Below, one piece after another: positions 35,958 to 43,796 of a stretch of DNA of 64,000 nt. The DNA is from Allobosea sp. OK403 (GTDB lineage Bacteria > Pseudomonadota > Alphaproteobacteria > Rhizobiales > Beijerinckiaceae), in assembly GCF_900113835.1 (NCBI RefSeq), contig NZ_FOQV01000002.1, positions 558,001 through 622,000 on the forward strand. Reading direction: 5' to 3'. Made by a program: the position numbers and the translations under genes. Every line of letters begins with the position of its first letter. Within the stretch, counting starts at the first letter, position 1. The notes under the pieces were generated by a model that saw nothing but the letters and a program-made list of their open reading frames with translations, did not search any database and had not been told where the DNA came from.

Positions 35958-36013
35958 ACTAGAGCCGGATCAATGCGAAAAACCGGTTCCCACTTTTTCG
36001 CATCCTGCTCTAG
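35958..36013 (-). repeat. Interspersed repeat family B, copy 3 (inverted orientation)
   Basis: CTAGAGCCGGATCAATGCG, AAAACCGGTTCCCACTTTTTCGC and ATCCTGCTCTAGG. It follows the aceB terminator and lies 60 bp from the end of the convergent AHSA1 gene. Confidence 0.85.
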
Positions 36014-36074
36014 GTGCCGATGATCGCTCCTGTTCGATAGGCTCGTCCTTCGACTTGCCCCGTTCCGGCCGACG

Positions 36075-36485
36075 TCAGTCCATCCGGGCCAGGAGCTGCT
36101 CCAGCTCCACGAGGAAGCGCGGCCACCCGGCCTTGGCGCCCTGATAGGCTTGCACTTGATCGGGCTTGAAGCCCGACTGCTCCATGCGCAGATGCGTTCC
36201 GCCGGGCGTCGGAGTCAGCGTCCAGGTGACGACACTCTCGAGGCCGTAAGCGCCCCAGCTATAGGACAGCGCCCTGTTCGGCTCGATAGCCAGGACCTGA
36301 CAGTCGACGGCGCCCCAATCGGCGCGAAGGTTGAAACGGTGGTCCATGACAGGCTTGAAGTCGTTCTTCATCAGCCACTCCGCGATCAGTTGCGGTTGCG
36401 TGAGTGCGCGCCAGATCTTTTCCGGCGGATGAGAGAGCTCCCGTTCGACAACGACGGAGCGGATCTCGGTCAATGTTTCGGTCAT
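36075..36485 (-). CDS. SRPBCC/AHSA1-domain protein
   Basis: 136 residues from ATG 36485, which overlaps the ArsR stop by four bases; an upstream in-frame ATG reads through the ArsR gene. The START/AHSA1-like fold is shown by SVVVERELSHPPEKIWRALTQPQLIAEWLMKNDFKPVMDHRFNLRAD, LSYSWGAYGLESVVTWTLTPTPGGTHLRMEQSGF and AGWPRFLVELEQLLARM. Such proteins bind hydrophobic ligands or act as unknown-substrate chaperone-like proteins; pairing with an ArsR regulator as the second gene of an operon is very common for the family. Confidence 0.9.
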   Translation of the reverse strand: MTETLTEIRSVVVERELSHPPEKIWRALTQPQLIAEWLMKNDFKPVMDHRFNLRADWGAVDCQVLAIEPNRALSYSWGAYGLESVVTWTLTPTPGGTHLRMEQSGFKPDQVQAYQGAKAGWPRFLVELEQLLARMD

Positions 36486-36805
36486 TGGTCCATCCTCTTC
36501 AGCAGGTCTTCGAGATCGTCGAAACGGGCTTCCCAGAACCCGGCCATCTGGCTTGTCCAATCGATCAGCGGGGTCAGGGCGCCGGGCTGCGCGCAATAAT
36601 GCGTCTGGCGACCTTGATGGCGGTCACGCACCAGCCCGGCCTGCTTCAACACCCCGAGATGTTTCGATACCGCCGGCTGCGAGACGCCGGCTCGGGCCGT
36701 CAGGGCCCCGACCGTCTGCTCGCCGTCACGGCACAGCCGCTCGAAGATGGCCCGCCGGGTCGGGTCGGCGAGCGTCCTGAAGAGCATGTCGTGGCTGTCC
36801 GGCAT
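36482..36805 (-). CDS. ArsR/SmtB family transcriptional repressor
   Basis: 107 residues from ATG 36805. ATGs at 36814 and 36835 are in frame, but both lie inside the twin palindrome at 36811-36857, which is better explained as an operator; a GAGAG sits about nine bases ahead of 36805. The winged helix fold is clear: MLFRTLADPTRRAIFERLCRDGEQTVGALTARAGVSQPAVSKHLGVLKQAGLVRDRHQGRQTHYCAQPGALTPLIDW. The ELCVCDL metal site of ArsR itself is missing, so it belongs to the non-metal-sensing members that regulate an adjacent AHSA1 gene. It probably represses its own operon. Confidence 0.92.
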   Translation of the reverse strand: MPDSHDMLFRTLADPTRRAIFERLCRDGEQTVGALTARAGVSQPAVSKHLGVLKQAGLVRDRHQGRQTHYCAQPGALTPLIDWTSQMAGFWEARFDDLEDLLKRMDQ

Positions 36806-36810
36806 CAAAT

Positions 36811-36857
36811 CCATAACTCTCAGGTTATTGTTCATATCAATAACCAGAGGGTTATGG
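36811..36857. promoter_or_regulatory. Twin 16-bp palindromes, putative operator of the ArsR-AHSA1 operon
   Basis: Two ATAAC-N6-GTTAT sites, ATAACTCTCAGGTTAT (36813-36828) and ATAACCAGAGGGTTAT (36840-36855), centres 27 bp apart, lie inside a larger palindrome (CCATAAC...GTTATGG, 18 of 20 arm positions matched). The location at the start of the ArsR gene fits autorepression. Confidence 0.75.
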
Positions 36858-37494
36858 ATGTGTCAACCGAGGACGCACGCGCCGCGATCGCCGCGTCATG
36901 CTCGGGCTCGCCCCCGGCATCTTTGAAACGCGTGCCTCCTCGGCACGTCGATGGTCTGGGCCAAGGAGGAACGCCGAAGGCGGAGCACCATGGGGTGCGT
37001 GGATAGTGGCTTGATCTGTCCGCGCCGCATCCTGGACCAATGGATGCGGATTGCTAAACCAACACGCCTCGCGGCGCTCGGCCGGCCCCTCACCAACCGC
37101 AGCGCATAAGCGCCGGCGGGGATTTTCGCGCGCCTTCTTCCCTTCCCCCCTGGCGGGGGAAGGTGGATCGGCGAAGCCGAGACGGATGAGGAGGCGCTGT
37201 GAGCTTTCCATCTAGCCGAACACGACGCCAACCGGACAGGGCACGGCGCCCCCCTCATCCGGCGCTGCGCGCCACCTTCTCCCGCATCAAAGTCGGCTGT
37301 TGCCAACTTTGACACTTTGGATTGCCCATCTCGGGCAAGCCCGAGATGGGTGGGAGAAGGGAGAAGCGTCGCAGGTTCCAGATGCCCTCTCGATCTCGCA
37401 TTGGTGATCGACAAACACCCGGCTGCGCTTGTCGCCTCCGCCTACCCTCTCCTACTCTGACCCAAACCAAGATCAGGCTCCGGGAGGGTCGCAT
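36858..37494. other. Long intergenic stretch made mostly of repeats
   Basis: About 640 bp without a credible gene. At 37140-37175 and 37250-37285 two inverted segments (CCCTGGCGGGGGAAGGTGG... and ...GCGCGCCACCTTCTCCC) form a long-range repeat with a TCATCC core, and CCCATCTCGGGC/GCCCGAGATGGG at 37325-37350 is a perfect 12-bp hairpin with loop AA. The last 140 bp before 37495 presumably carry the hydrolase promoter. Minus-strand frames crossing here have repeat-derived composition and no motif. Confidence 0.6.
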
Positions 37495-38466
37495 ATGCTT
37501 CACCGTCGCACGCTGCTTCAGGTCGCAGCCCTTGGCGGTCTCGCCTCCTCGCTCGACAGCCAGGGCGCCCGTGCCGAGGAAGCCGCGATCTGGAGTGCCG
37601 AATACAGCGCCACGAAAGCGCCCGGCGTGGAGCTTGCGATCTATCGCAAGCGCGTCGGGCCGCCGGGCGGCAAGCCGTTGCCGGTGCTGTTCTTCGTGCA
37701 TGGCTCCTCGGCTTCGGGCCGGCCGACATACGACCTGACCATTCCTGGGCGCGACGACATCTCGCTGATGAATGTCGCCGCGCGCTGGGGCTATGACGTC
37801 TGGACCATGGACCATGAGGGCTATGGCAAATCCACGCGCACCTCCGGCAATTCCGACATCGCCAGCGGCGTCGCGGATCTGACCGTCGCAGGCGACCTCG
37901 TGCGCCGCGAAACCGGCCAGGAGCGCATGCATATGATGGGCGAAAGCTCGGGCGCGCTGCGCGTCGGCGCCTATGCGATGGCGCGGCCCGACCGCGTCGG
38001 GCGGCTGGTGCTGCAGGCCTTCACCTATACCGGCCAGGGCTCGGGCACGCTCAGCAAGCGGGCCGAGCAGGCAGAGTATTACCGCAGCCATAACCGCCGG
38101 CCGCGCGATGCCGGCATGCTGGGCAGCATCTTCACCCGCGACAAGCCCGACACCACCGACCAGGACGTTATCGACGCCTTCGTCAAGGCCGAACTGCCCT
38201 TCGGCGACAGCGTGCCGGCCGGCACCTATCTCGACATGACGGTCAATCTGCCGGTGGTTCATCCCGACCGCGTCACAGCTCCGGTGCTGATGATCAGCGG
38301 GCAATATGACGGCATCGCCTCGATGGACGACATCTGCGACTTCTTCAAGAAACTGCCCAATGGCGACAAGCAGCTCACCATCATTCCAGGCGCGGCGCAT
38401 ACGCTGGTCTCGAGCAAGCAGCGCTTTGCCTTCTGGCGCGTGATGAAGTCCTGGCTGGAAGGCTAG
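37495..38466 (+). CDS. Tat-exported alpha/beta hydrolase
   Basis: 323 residues from ATG 37495, preceded by CGGGAGGGTCG; the upstream in-frame ATG has no such site. The N-terminus HRRTLLQVAALGGLASSLDSQGARA is a twin-arginine signal. The hydrolase fold shows the oxyanion strand PVLFFVHGSSASGRPTYDLT, the nucleophile elbow MMGESSGALR (Ser in GxSxG), APVLMISGQYDGIAS (Asp) and IIPGAAHTLVS (His). Export means it acts on an extracytoplasmic ester or amide; the substrate is unknown. It is followed by a secreted DUF3616 protein 51 bp away, so they may be one operon. Confidence 0.9.
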   Translation: MLHRRTLLQVAALGGLASSLDSQGARAEEAAIWSAEYSATKAPGVELAIYRKRVGPPGGKPLPVLFFVHGSSASGRPTYDLTIPGRDDISLMNVAARWGYDVWTMDHEGYGKSTRTSGNSDIASGVADLTVAGDLVRRETGQERMHMMGESSGALRVGAYAMARPDRVGRLVLQAFTYTGQGSGTLSKRAEQAEYYRSHNRRPRDAGMLGSIFTRDKPDTTDQDVIDAFVKAELPFGDSVPAGTYLDMTVNLPVVHPDRVTAPVLMISGQYDGIASMDDICDFFKKLPNGDKQLTIIPGAAHTLVSSKQRFAFWRVMKSWLEG

Positions 38467-38517
38467 AGGCTGTTATGAACCCCGAGGCACTTGGGGCCTT
38501 CCAAGGGGAAACGGATC

Positions 38518-39555
38518 ATGCGGCATCTGCGGCTCTGCACCCTGCTCGCGGGTGCCTTTCTTGCAACCTCACCTGCCCTGGCCGACACGCTGCAGCCAGC
38601 GCGTCGCATCGAGGCCACGAGCGACTTCGCCGGCAAGAAGCGCGGCAAGGCCGCCCATGATGTCAGCGGCATGGCCTGCATGCCGGCGCGCGACGGCAAG
38701 CAGCGCTGCCTGTTGATCAATGACGAGAACACGGCCGCGCAATTCGCGACGCTCAGTGACGGCGCCCTCACACCCGGCGAGAGCGTGCCGCTGCTTGGCG
38801 ACGAGCCATCGCCGGCGACACTCGGCGCTCCGCCAGCGTTGGCCTGTCCGGAACAGGGCAAGTTCCGCGATCTCGACGGCGAAAGCGTCGCGTTTTCCGC
38901 GCCCTATTTCTATGTCGCCGGCTCGCATGGCTGCTCGCGCCATTCCGGTCAGTTCCGGCTTTCGGCCTTCCACCTCGCCCGCATCAAGGTCGACGCCAAT
39001 GGCCGGGCCGAGGGTGCGCCCGAATTGACCTACCGCCTGAGCGACCTGCTGCGACGGGCAGGCGCGGCCGGCGGCTTTTTCGGCCGGGATCTGATGAGCG
39101 CCAACGGTATGAATGTCGAGGCGATCGCCGTTGCCGGCGACCGACTCTGGGCCGGCCTGCGCGCACCCTCGCTCGACGGCAAGGCCTTCCTCATCGGTGC
39201 GAGCCTCGCTGATCTCTTCGCGGCCGGGCATCGGCCGGCGCAGGGCGAGCCGGGACTTGTGGCCGTCCCGCTCGGGGGCCAGCGCGGCTTTCGCGATCTC
39301 GCAGCCCTGAAGGATGGCCGGCTGCTCGCCCTGGTCGGCCCGGCGCAGGAGCAGGGTCTGGATTACGCGCTGATGCTCATCGACCCGGCGCGGCCCGAGG
39401 CGGCGCGGGAGCTGGGCAGGCTGCGCAGCCGCGACAGCGCCAAGGCCGAGGCGCTGACGATCCTCTCCGAAACAGCTACGGGCCTCGCCATCCTGATCGG
39501 CTATGACGGTCCCAAGAACGGCAAGTTCGAGGAATACCGCCTGCCTGCGCCCTGA
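38518..39555 (+). CDS. DUF3616-type secreted protein
   Basis: 345 residues from ATG 38518 with AAGGGGAAACGG upstream; an ATG nine codons up lacks a site. The signal is MRHLRLCTLLAGAFLATSPALA. The mature part has the layout of the DUF3616 family: RIEATSDFAGKKRGKAAHDVSGMACMP, CLLINDENTAAQFATLSDGALTPGE, DLDGESVAFSAPYFYVAGSHGCSR, NVEAIAVAGDRLWAGLRAP and ALTILSETATGLAILIGYDG. The repeated strand pattern suggests a beta-propeller; the role is not established. Probably cotranscribed with the preceding exported hydrolase. Confidence 0.78.
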   Translation: MRHLRLCTLLAGAFLATSPALADTLQPARRIEATSDFAGKKRGKAAHDVSGMACMPARDGKQRCLLINDENTAAQFATLSDGALTPGESVPLLGDEPSPATLGAPPALACPEQGKFRDLDGESVAFSAPYFYVAGSHGCSRHSGQFRLSAFHLARIKVDANGRAEGAPELTYRLSDLLRRAGAAGGFFGRDLMSANGMNVEAIAVAGDRLWAGLRAPSLDGKAFLIGASLADLFAAGHRPAQGEPGLVAVPLGGQRGFRDLAALKDGRLLALVGPAQEQGLDYALMLIDPARPEAARELGRLRSRDSAKAEALTILSETATGLAILIGYDGPKNGKFEEYRLPAP

Positions 39556-39561
39556 AGACTA

Positions 39562-39692
39562 GAGCATTGCGCGAAAAGTGGGCACCGGTTTTCGCATAGG
39601 CAATACTCTAAACCTTTAGAATCGATCATGTTTTTTCGTACTCGGACGGAAACGTCCGAATGCAAAAAAGCATGATCGAGCGAATCGGCTAG
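39562..39692. repeat. Interspersed repeat family C, copy 2, with extra palindrome
   Basis: AGAGCATTGCGCGAAAAGTGG, GCACCGGTTTTCGC and GCAATACTCT, then AGAATCGATCATG and a CGGACGGAAACGTCCG palindrome with flanking ATGTTTTTTCG/GCAAAAAAGCAT arms and a final GATCGAG. The same composite recurs in the opposite order at 54692. Confidence 0.8.
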
Positions 39693-39701
39693 ACTGGGCG
39701 C

Positions 39702-40271
39702 ATGACCGCCCTATCCTTTCTCGACCGCCTGTCATCGATCGTCGCGCGCTATCGCAGCGAGGTCGCCTCCTCGCGCGAGCATCTGGCGCTGCTGCGCTGG
39801 CAGATCGCGCGGGGCGATGCGCTCGACGAGCGTGCGACCATGCCCGGACACCTCACCACCAGCGCCATCGTGCTTTCGCCCGACCACGACCAGGTATTGC
39901 TGATCGACCATGTCGTGATCGGCCGCTGGCTCCAGCCCGGCGGCCATTACGAGCCGGCCGAGGCCTTCCACCATTCGGCCGCGCGCGAGGCGATCGAGGA
40001 GACCGGCGTCCGGGGCCTCGCATTGCATCCCTGGCACCAGGGCGGCGACCAGCCCTTCGCCATCGACAGCCATGACGTGCCCGGCAAGCCCGCCCGCGGC
40101 GAGCCCGACCATGTCCATCACGACCTGCAATATCTCTTCCTCGCCGATCCGGCGCTGGCGCTCGTCGCGCAGGTCGAGGAGGTCCACGCCGCAGCCTGGA
40201 AACCCGTGGCGGAACTGGCCGCGATCGCGCCCAGGGTCCATGCCCGGCTCGGCGATATGGCGCCGCGCTGA
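39702..40271 (+). CDS. NUDIX hydrolase
   Basis: 189 residues. The NUDIX box is present in a slightly divergent form: GGHYEPAEAFHHSAAREAIEETGV (about residues 77-100), with REAIEETG carrying the catalytic Glu residues. The N-terminal helix FLDRLSSIVARYRSEVASSREHLALLRWQIARG is an extra segment of about 40 residues not found in small MutT proteins. LTTSAIVLSPDHDQVLLIDHVVIGRWLQPGG leads into the box. DHVHHDLQYLFLADP resembles NUDIX enzymes acting on NDP-sugars or related. It stands alone with a repeat on the left and a pseudogene remnant on the right. Confidence 0.9.
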   Translation: MTALSFLDRLSSIVARYRSEVASSREHLALLRWQIARGDALDERATMPGHLTTSAIVLSPDHDQVLLIDHVVIGRWLQPGGHYEPAEAFHHSAAREAIEETGVRGLALHPWHQGGDQPFAIDSHDVPGKPARGEPDHVHHDLQYLFLADPALALVAQVEEVHAAAWKPVAELAAIAPRVHARLGDMAPR

Positions 40272-40298
40272 CGCCATGTCTGTTGCCGCGGCGCAACA

Positions 40299-40475
40299 TG
40301 CTGCTACGCCACTTTCGCGGGCCCCGGCATCTATTGGCAGGCGACCAAGCGGCTCGCGCTCTCGGCCGCCTACAACATCCAGGTCGCCGGCAAGGCCAAG
40401 GGCCAGCCCGGCGATCTCGACCTGACCAATTTCAGCCAGCATCTGGTCAAGGTGAAAGCCTCTTACAGCTTCTGA
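40299..40475 (+). pseudogene. C-terminal remnant of an outer-membrane beta-barrel protein
   Basis: Reading in frame up to TGA 40473-40475 gives YATFAGPGIYWQATKRLALSA, then AYNIQVAGKAKGQP, LDLTNFSQHLVKVKASYSF. The alternating pattern and the final aromatic residue are those of the last strands of an outer-membrane barrel, but only about 58 codons remain and no start or signal peptide precedes them. A matching terminator still follows. The rest of the gene is lost, so this is a deletion remnant. Confidence 0.7.
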
Positions 40476-40504
40476 GCGATCGAGCCATTTCCAGGCATGT
40501 CCTG

Positions 40505-40542
40505 AACGGCGGCCCCGGCAACGCGGCCGCCGTTTTTATTTT
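40505..40542 (+). terminator. Strong intrinsic terminator after the remnant
   Basis: 10-bp stem AACGGCGGCC/GGCCGCCGTT around a 10-base loop, followed by TTTATTTT. It isolates frmR from upstream transcription. Confidence 0.88.
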
Positions 40543-40598
40543 AAGTCCGCTGGTGCGGCATTGACATGCTCGCCAGGGCCATATTAGCGTCCGGCCAT

Positions 40599-40616
40599 TA
40601 TACTCCACCCCAGTAT
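40599..40616 (+). promoter_or_regulatory. frmR promoter element with FrmR-type operator
   Basis: TATACT (40599-40604) is a good -10 hexamer and is the left arm of ATACTCCACCCCAGTAT (40600-40616). The core TACT-CCACCCC-AGTA has the form of CsoR/RcnR/FrmR-family operators (TACT arms around a C- or G-rich centre). It lies nine bases upstream of ATG 40626. A TTGACA at 40561 has no well-spaced partner here. Confidence 0.6.
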
Positions 40617-40625
40617 CTCGATCGC

Positions 40626-40910
40626 ATGCCGCATACACCCGAAGAGAAGAAGCGCGCCATCGCCCGGCTACGCCGCATCAGAGGGCAGGCCGATGCGCTC
40701 GTCCTCGCGGTCGAACGCGGCGATGAGTGCGGCGCACTATTGCAGCAGCTCTCGGCGCTGCGCGGCGCGGCGACCGGGCTGATGGCCGAGGTCCTCGAAA
40801 GCCATCTGCGCGAAACCATACTGGGAAGGACGAGCGGAAAGTCCGCGCCGCAAGACGGCGAGGCGGAGATCGCGCGGATCATGCGCGCCATCCGCCCCTA
40901 TCTGAAATAA
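40626..40910 (+). CDS. frmR: Formaldehyde-responsive repressor FrmR (CsoR/RcnR family)
   Basis: 94 residues from ATG 40626; the in-frame ATG at 40566 lies upstream of the operator and is not used. All-helical CsoR/RcnR fold: [66 protein letters not shown]. The Cys in DECGALLQQ (about residue 35) is the conserved residue that formaldehyde cross-links to the N-terminal Pro, and Pro2 is present (MPHTP), which favours FrmR over nickel- or copper-sensing members. Directly upstream of frmA (32 bp). Represses its own operon until formaldehyde is present. Confidence 0.93.
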   Translation: MPHTPEEKKRAIARLRRIRGQADALVLAVERGDECGALLQQLSALRGAATGLMAEVLESHLRETILGRTSGKSAPQDGEAEIARIMRAIRPYLK

Positions 40911-40942
40911 CCGCAAGAACCCCAGAAAGAAGGACACACCCA

Positions 40943-42055
<1,113 letters not shown>

Positions 42056-42089
42056 GCGGCCGTTCTTTAGCCGCATCCATGACGCACTG

Positions 42090-42268
42090 AACCACCGCGT
42101 CATGCGGGGGCAGCGCCCTCGGGTCCGACCCGTGGTCGGCCCAAGGATAAACTCCGCGCTGAACCCGGAACCCACCACTGGGTGCGGCCTCTGACAAACC
42201 GGGCGGGTAGGCTTTCGCCCGCTCGTGGGTTCCGGGTCCTTCGCTCCGCGAAGCCCCGGAATGACAGA
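42090..42268. repeat. Large hairpin repeat family D, copy 1, between frmA and fghA
   Basis: Left arm GTCATGCGGGGGCAGCGCCC with GGTCGGCCCAAGGATAAACT, right arm CCGGGTCCTTCGCTCCGCG with CCCCGGAATGACA; an inner pair CGAACCCGGAACCCAC/GTGGGTTCCGGG also exists. The CCCAAGGATAAACTCCGCG segment is identical to one at about 56010. Confidence 0.8.
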
Positions 42269-42294
42269 GGTCGTGCAACTGCGAAGGACACCCG

Positions 42295-43134
42295 ATGGAA
42301 CTGATCTCCTCCTCAAAGGCCTTCGGCGGCTCGCAGCGCGTCTATCGCCATGACAGCGTGGTCTGCGCCTGCCCGATGACCTTCGCGATCTTCCTGCCGC
42401 AGCAGATCGAGGACGGGCCGGTGCCGGTGCTCTGGTATCTCTCGGGCCTGACCTGCTCGCACCAGAACGTCATGGACAAGGGCGAGTACCGCGCCGCCGC
42501 CGCAGCCAACGGCGTCGCCATCATCTGCCCCGACACCTCACCGCGCGGCGAAGGCATTCCCGACGAGCCGGATAACTGGCAATTCGGCTCCGGTGCCGGC
42601 TTCTACCTCGATGCGACGCAAGAGCCCTATGCGAAGAACTACCGCATGGAGAGCTATATCCGCGATGAATTGCCGGCACTGGTCTCCCAGCATTTTCCAC
42701 TCGACATGGGCCGCCAGGGCATCTTCGGCCATTCGATGGGAGGCCATGGCGCGATCACGCTCGCGCTCAAGAATCCGATGCGTTACACCTCCGTCTCGGC
42801 CTTCGCGCCGATCACCCAGCCTTCGACCGCCGGCTGGTCGCGGCCCGCCTTCGAGAAGTATCTCGGGCCGGACGAGACGACATGGCGGCCTTACGACTCC
42901 ACCGCATTGATCGCCGACGGGCACCGCCTCAAGGACCTTTTGGTCGATCAGGGCACCGCCGACGGCTTCCTGCAGGAGGGGCTGCGACCCTGGCTCCTGG
43001 AGCTTGCCTGCGTCCAGGCCGAGATCCCGCTCGAACTGACGATGCGCGAGGGCTACGACCACTCCTACAACTTCGTCTCGACCTTCATGGCCCAGCATAT
43101 CGGCTGGCATGCGCGACGTCTGCTGCCCGACTGA
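42295..43134 (+). CDS. fghA: S-formylglutathione hydrolase
   Basis: 279 residues. Serine esterase releasing formate and glutathione from the FrmA product. The family is unmistakable: FGGSQRVYRHDS, MTFAIFLPQQ, WYLSGLTCSHQNVMDKGEYRAAAAANGVAIICPDTSPRG, SGAGFYLDATQEPYAKNYRMESYI, the nucleophile in FGHSMGGHGAIT, and the C-terminal EGYDHSYNFVSTFMAQHI with the catalytic His. It follows frmA on the same strand; the intervening repeat may add a processing or pause site but not necessarily a new promoter. Confidence 0.97.
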   Translation: MELISSSKAFGGSQRVYRHDSVVCACPMTFAIFLPQQIEDGPVPVLWYLSGLTCSHQNVMDKGEYRAAAAANGVAIICPDTSPRGEGIPDEPDNWQFGSGAGFYLDATQEPYAKNYRMESYIRDELPALVSQHFPLDMGRQGIFGHSMGGHGAITLALKNPMRYTSVSAFAPITQPSTAGWSRPAFEKYLGPDETTWRPYDSTALIADGHRLKDLLVDQGTADGFLQEGLRPWLLELACVQAEIPLELTMREGYDHSYNFVSTFMAQHIGWHARRLLPD

Positions 43135-43209
43135 GCCACCCGGCTGCGGAACGGGCAGCCCCGGCATGCGTTGAATCTCCAGGCCGAAATCCGGTCCGGG
43201 GAAATCGCC

Positions 43210-43611
43210 ATGTCGTCTCGTATCGCAGTGCTGACCGATCGTTCGCTTTTCACCCGCCTGTCGCGGGCCACGGCGCATTGGGCGGGCAAGCCGCAAACCT
43301 TCGTCGTGGCCGTCGCAGTGATCGTCCTGTGGGGTCTATCGGGACCCTTCTTCGGCTTCAACGACACCTGGCAATTGGTGATCAACACCTCGACGACCAT
43401 CGTCACCTTCCTGATGGTCTTCATCATCCAGAACAGCCAGAATCGCGATAGCGCCGCGATGCAGATCAAGCTCGACGAATTGATCGTGCGGCTGGAAGGC
43501 GCGCGCGAGGAACTGCTCGATCTGGAAGAGCTCGACGAGGAGAAGCGTGAGGCGATCCGCCAGGAATTCGAGCTACGCGCCGGCAAGGCCCGCAACGGCA
43601 AGCCGGCCTGA
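43210..43611 (+). CDS. Low-affinity iron permease family membrane protein
   Basis: 133 residues from ATG 43210, with GGGGAAATCGCC before it. Two membrane helices are visible (TFVVAVAVIVLWGLSGPFFGF and NTSTTIVTFLMVFIIQNSQNRDS), followed by a soluble, highly charged helix (KLDELIVRLEGAREELLDLEELDEEKREAIRQEFELRAG). This is the compact bacterial version of the Fet4-like low-affinity iron permease family. Transport has not been shown for most bacterial members. Lies 75 bp downstream of fghA. Confidence 0.85.
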   Translation: MSSRIAVLTDRSLFTRLSRATAHWAGKPQTFVVAVAVIVLWGLSGPFFGFNDTWQLVINTSTTIVTFLMVFIIQNSQNRDSAAMQIKLDELIVRLEGAREELLDLEELDEEKREAIRQEFELRAGKARNGKPA

Positions 43612-43625
43612 AGCCCGCAATTGCT

Positions 43626-43728
43626 AGAGTGTTTTCGAGCGAAATAGGCGCCGATTCGCGTGAAGAAAACGTATTAAAACAATGAGCTAGAGCCGCTGAA
43701 CGATCCAATCAGATCGGAAACTGCTCTG
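43626..43728 (+). repeat. Interspersed repeat family A, copy 4, with attached module
   Basis: AGAGTGTTTTCGAGCGAAAT, GCCGATTCGCGTGAAGAAAAC and TGAGCTAGAGC, followed by GATCCAATCAGATCGGAAACTG and CTCTGG, a degraded copy of the hairpin module at 15064-15101. Confidence 0.8.
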
Positions 43729-43796
43729 GACGAAAGCACCCCTCACTCGCTATCCTTGCGTCATCATGCGGCGGCGCTTCGGCGCGGAGAGAGCGG

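Larger units (their letters stand above)
40272..40625. other. Intergenic stretch: remnant, terminator, frmR promoter
   Basis: This 354-bp gap contains the OMP gene remnant (about 40299-40475), its terminator (40505-40542) and the frmR promoter/operator region (40561-40625). Confidence 0.7.

Noticed and set aside
36896..37414. A 172-codon minus-strand frame in the long intergenic region
   Set aside because: It is made of interspersed repeat sequence (hairpins and GGCGGGGGAAGG-type units) and shows no coding features.
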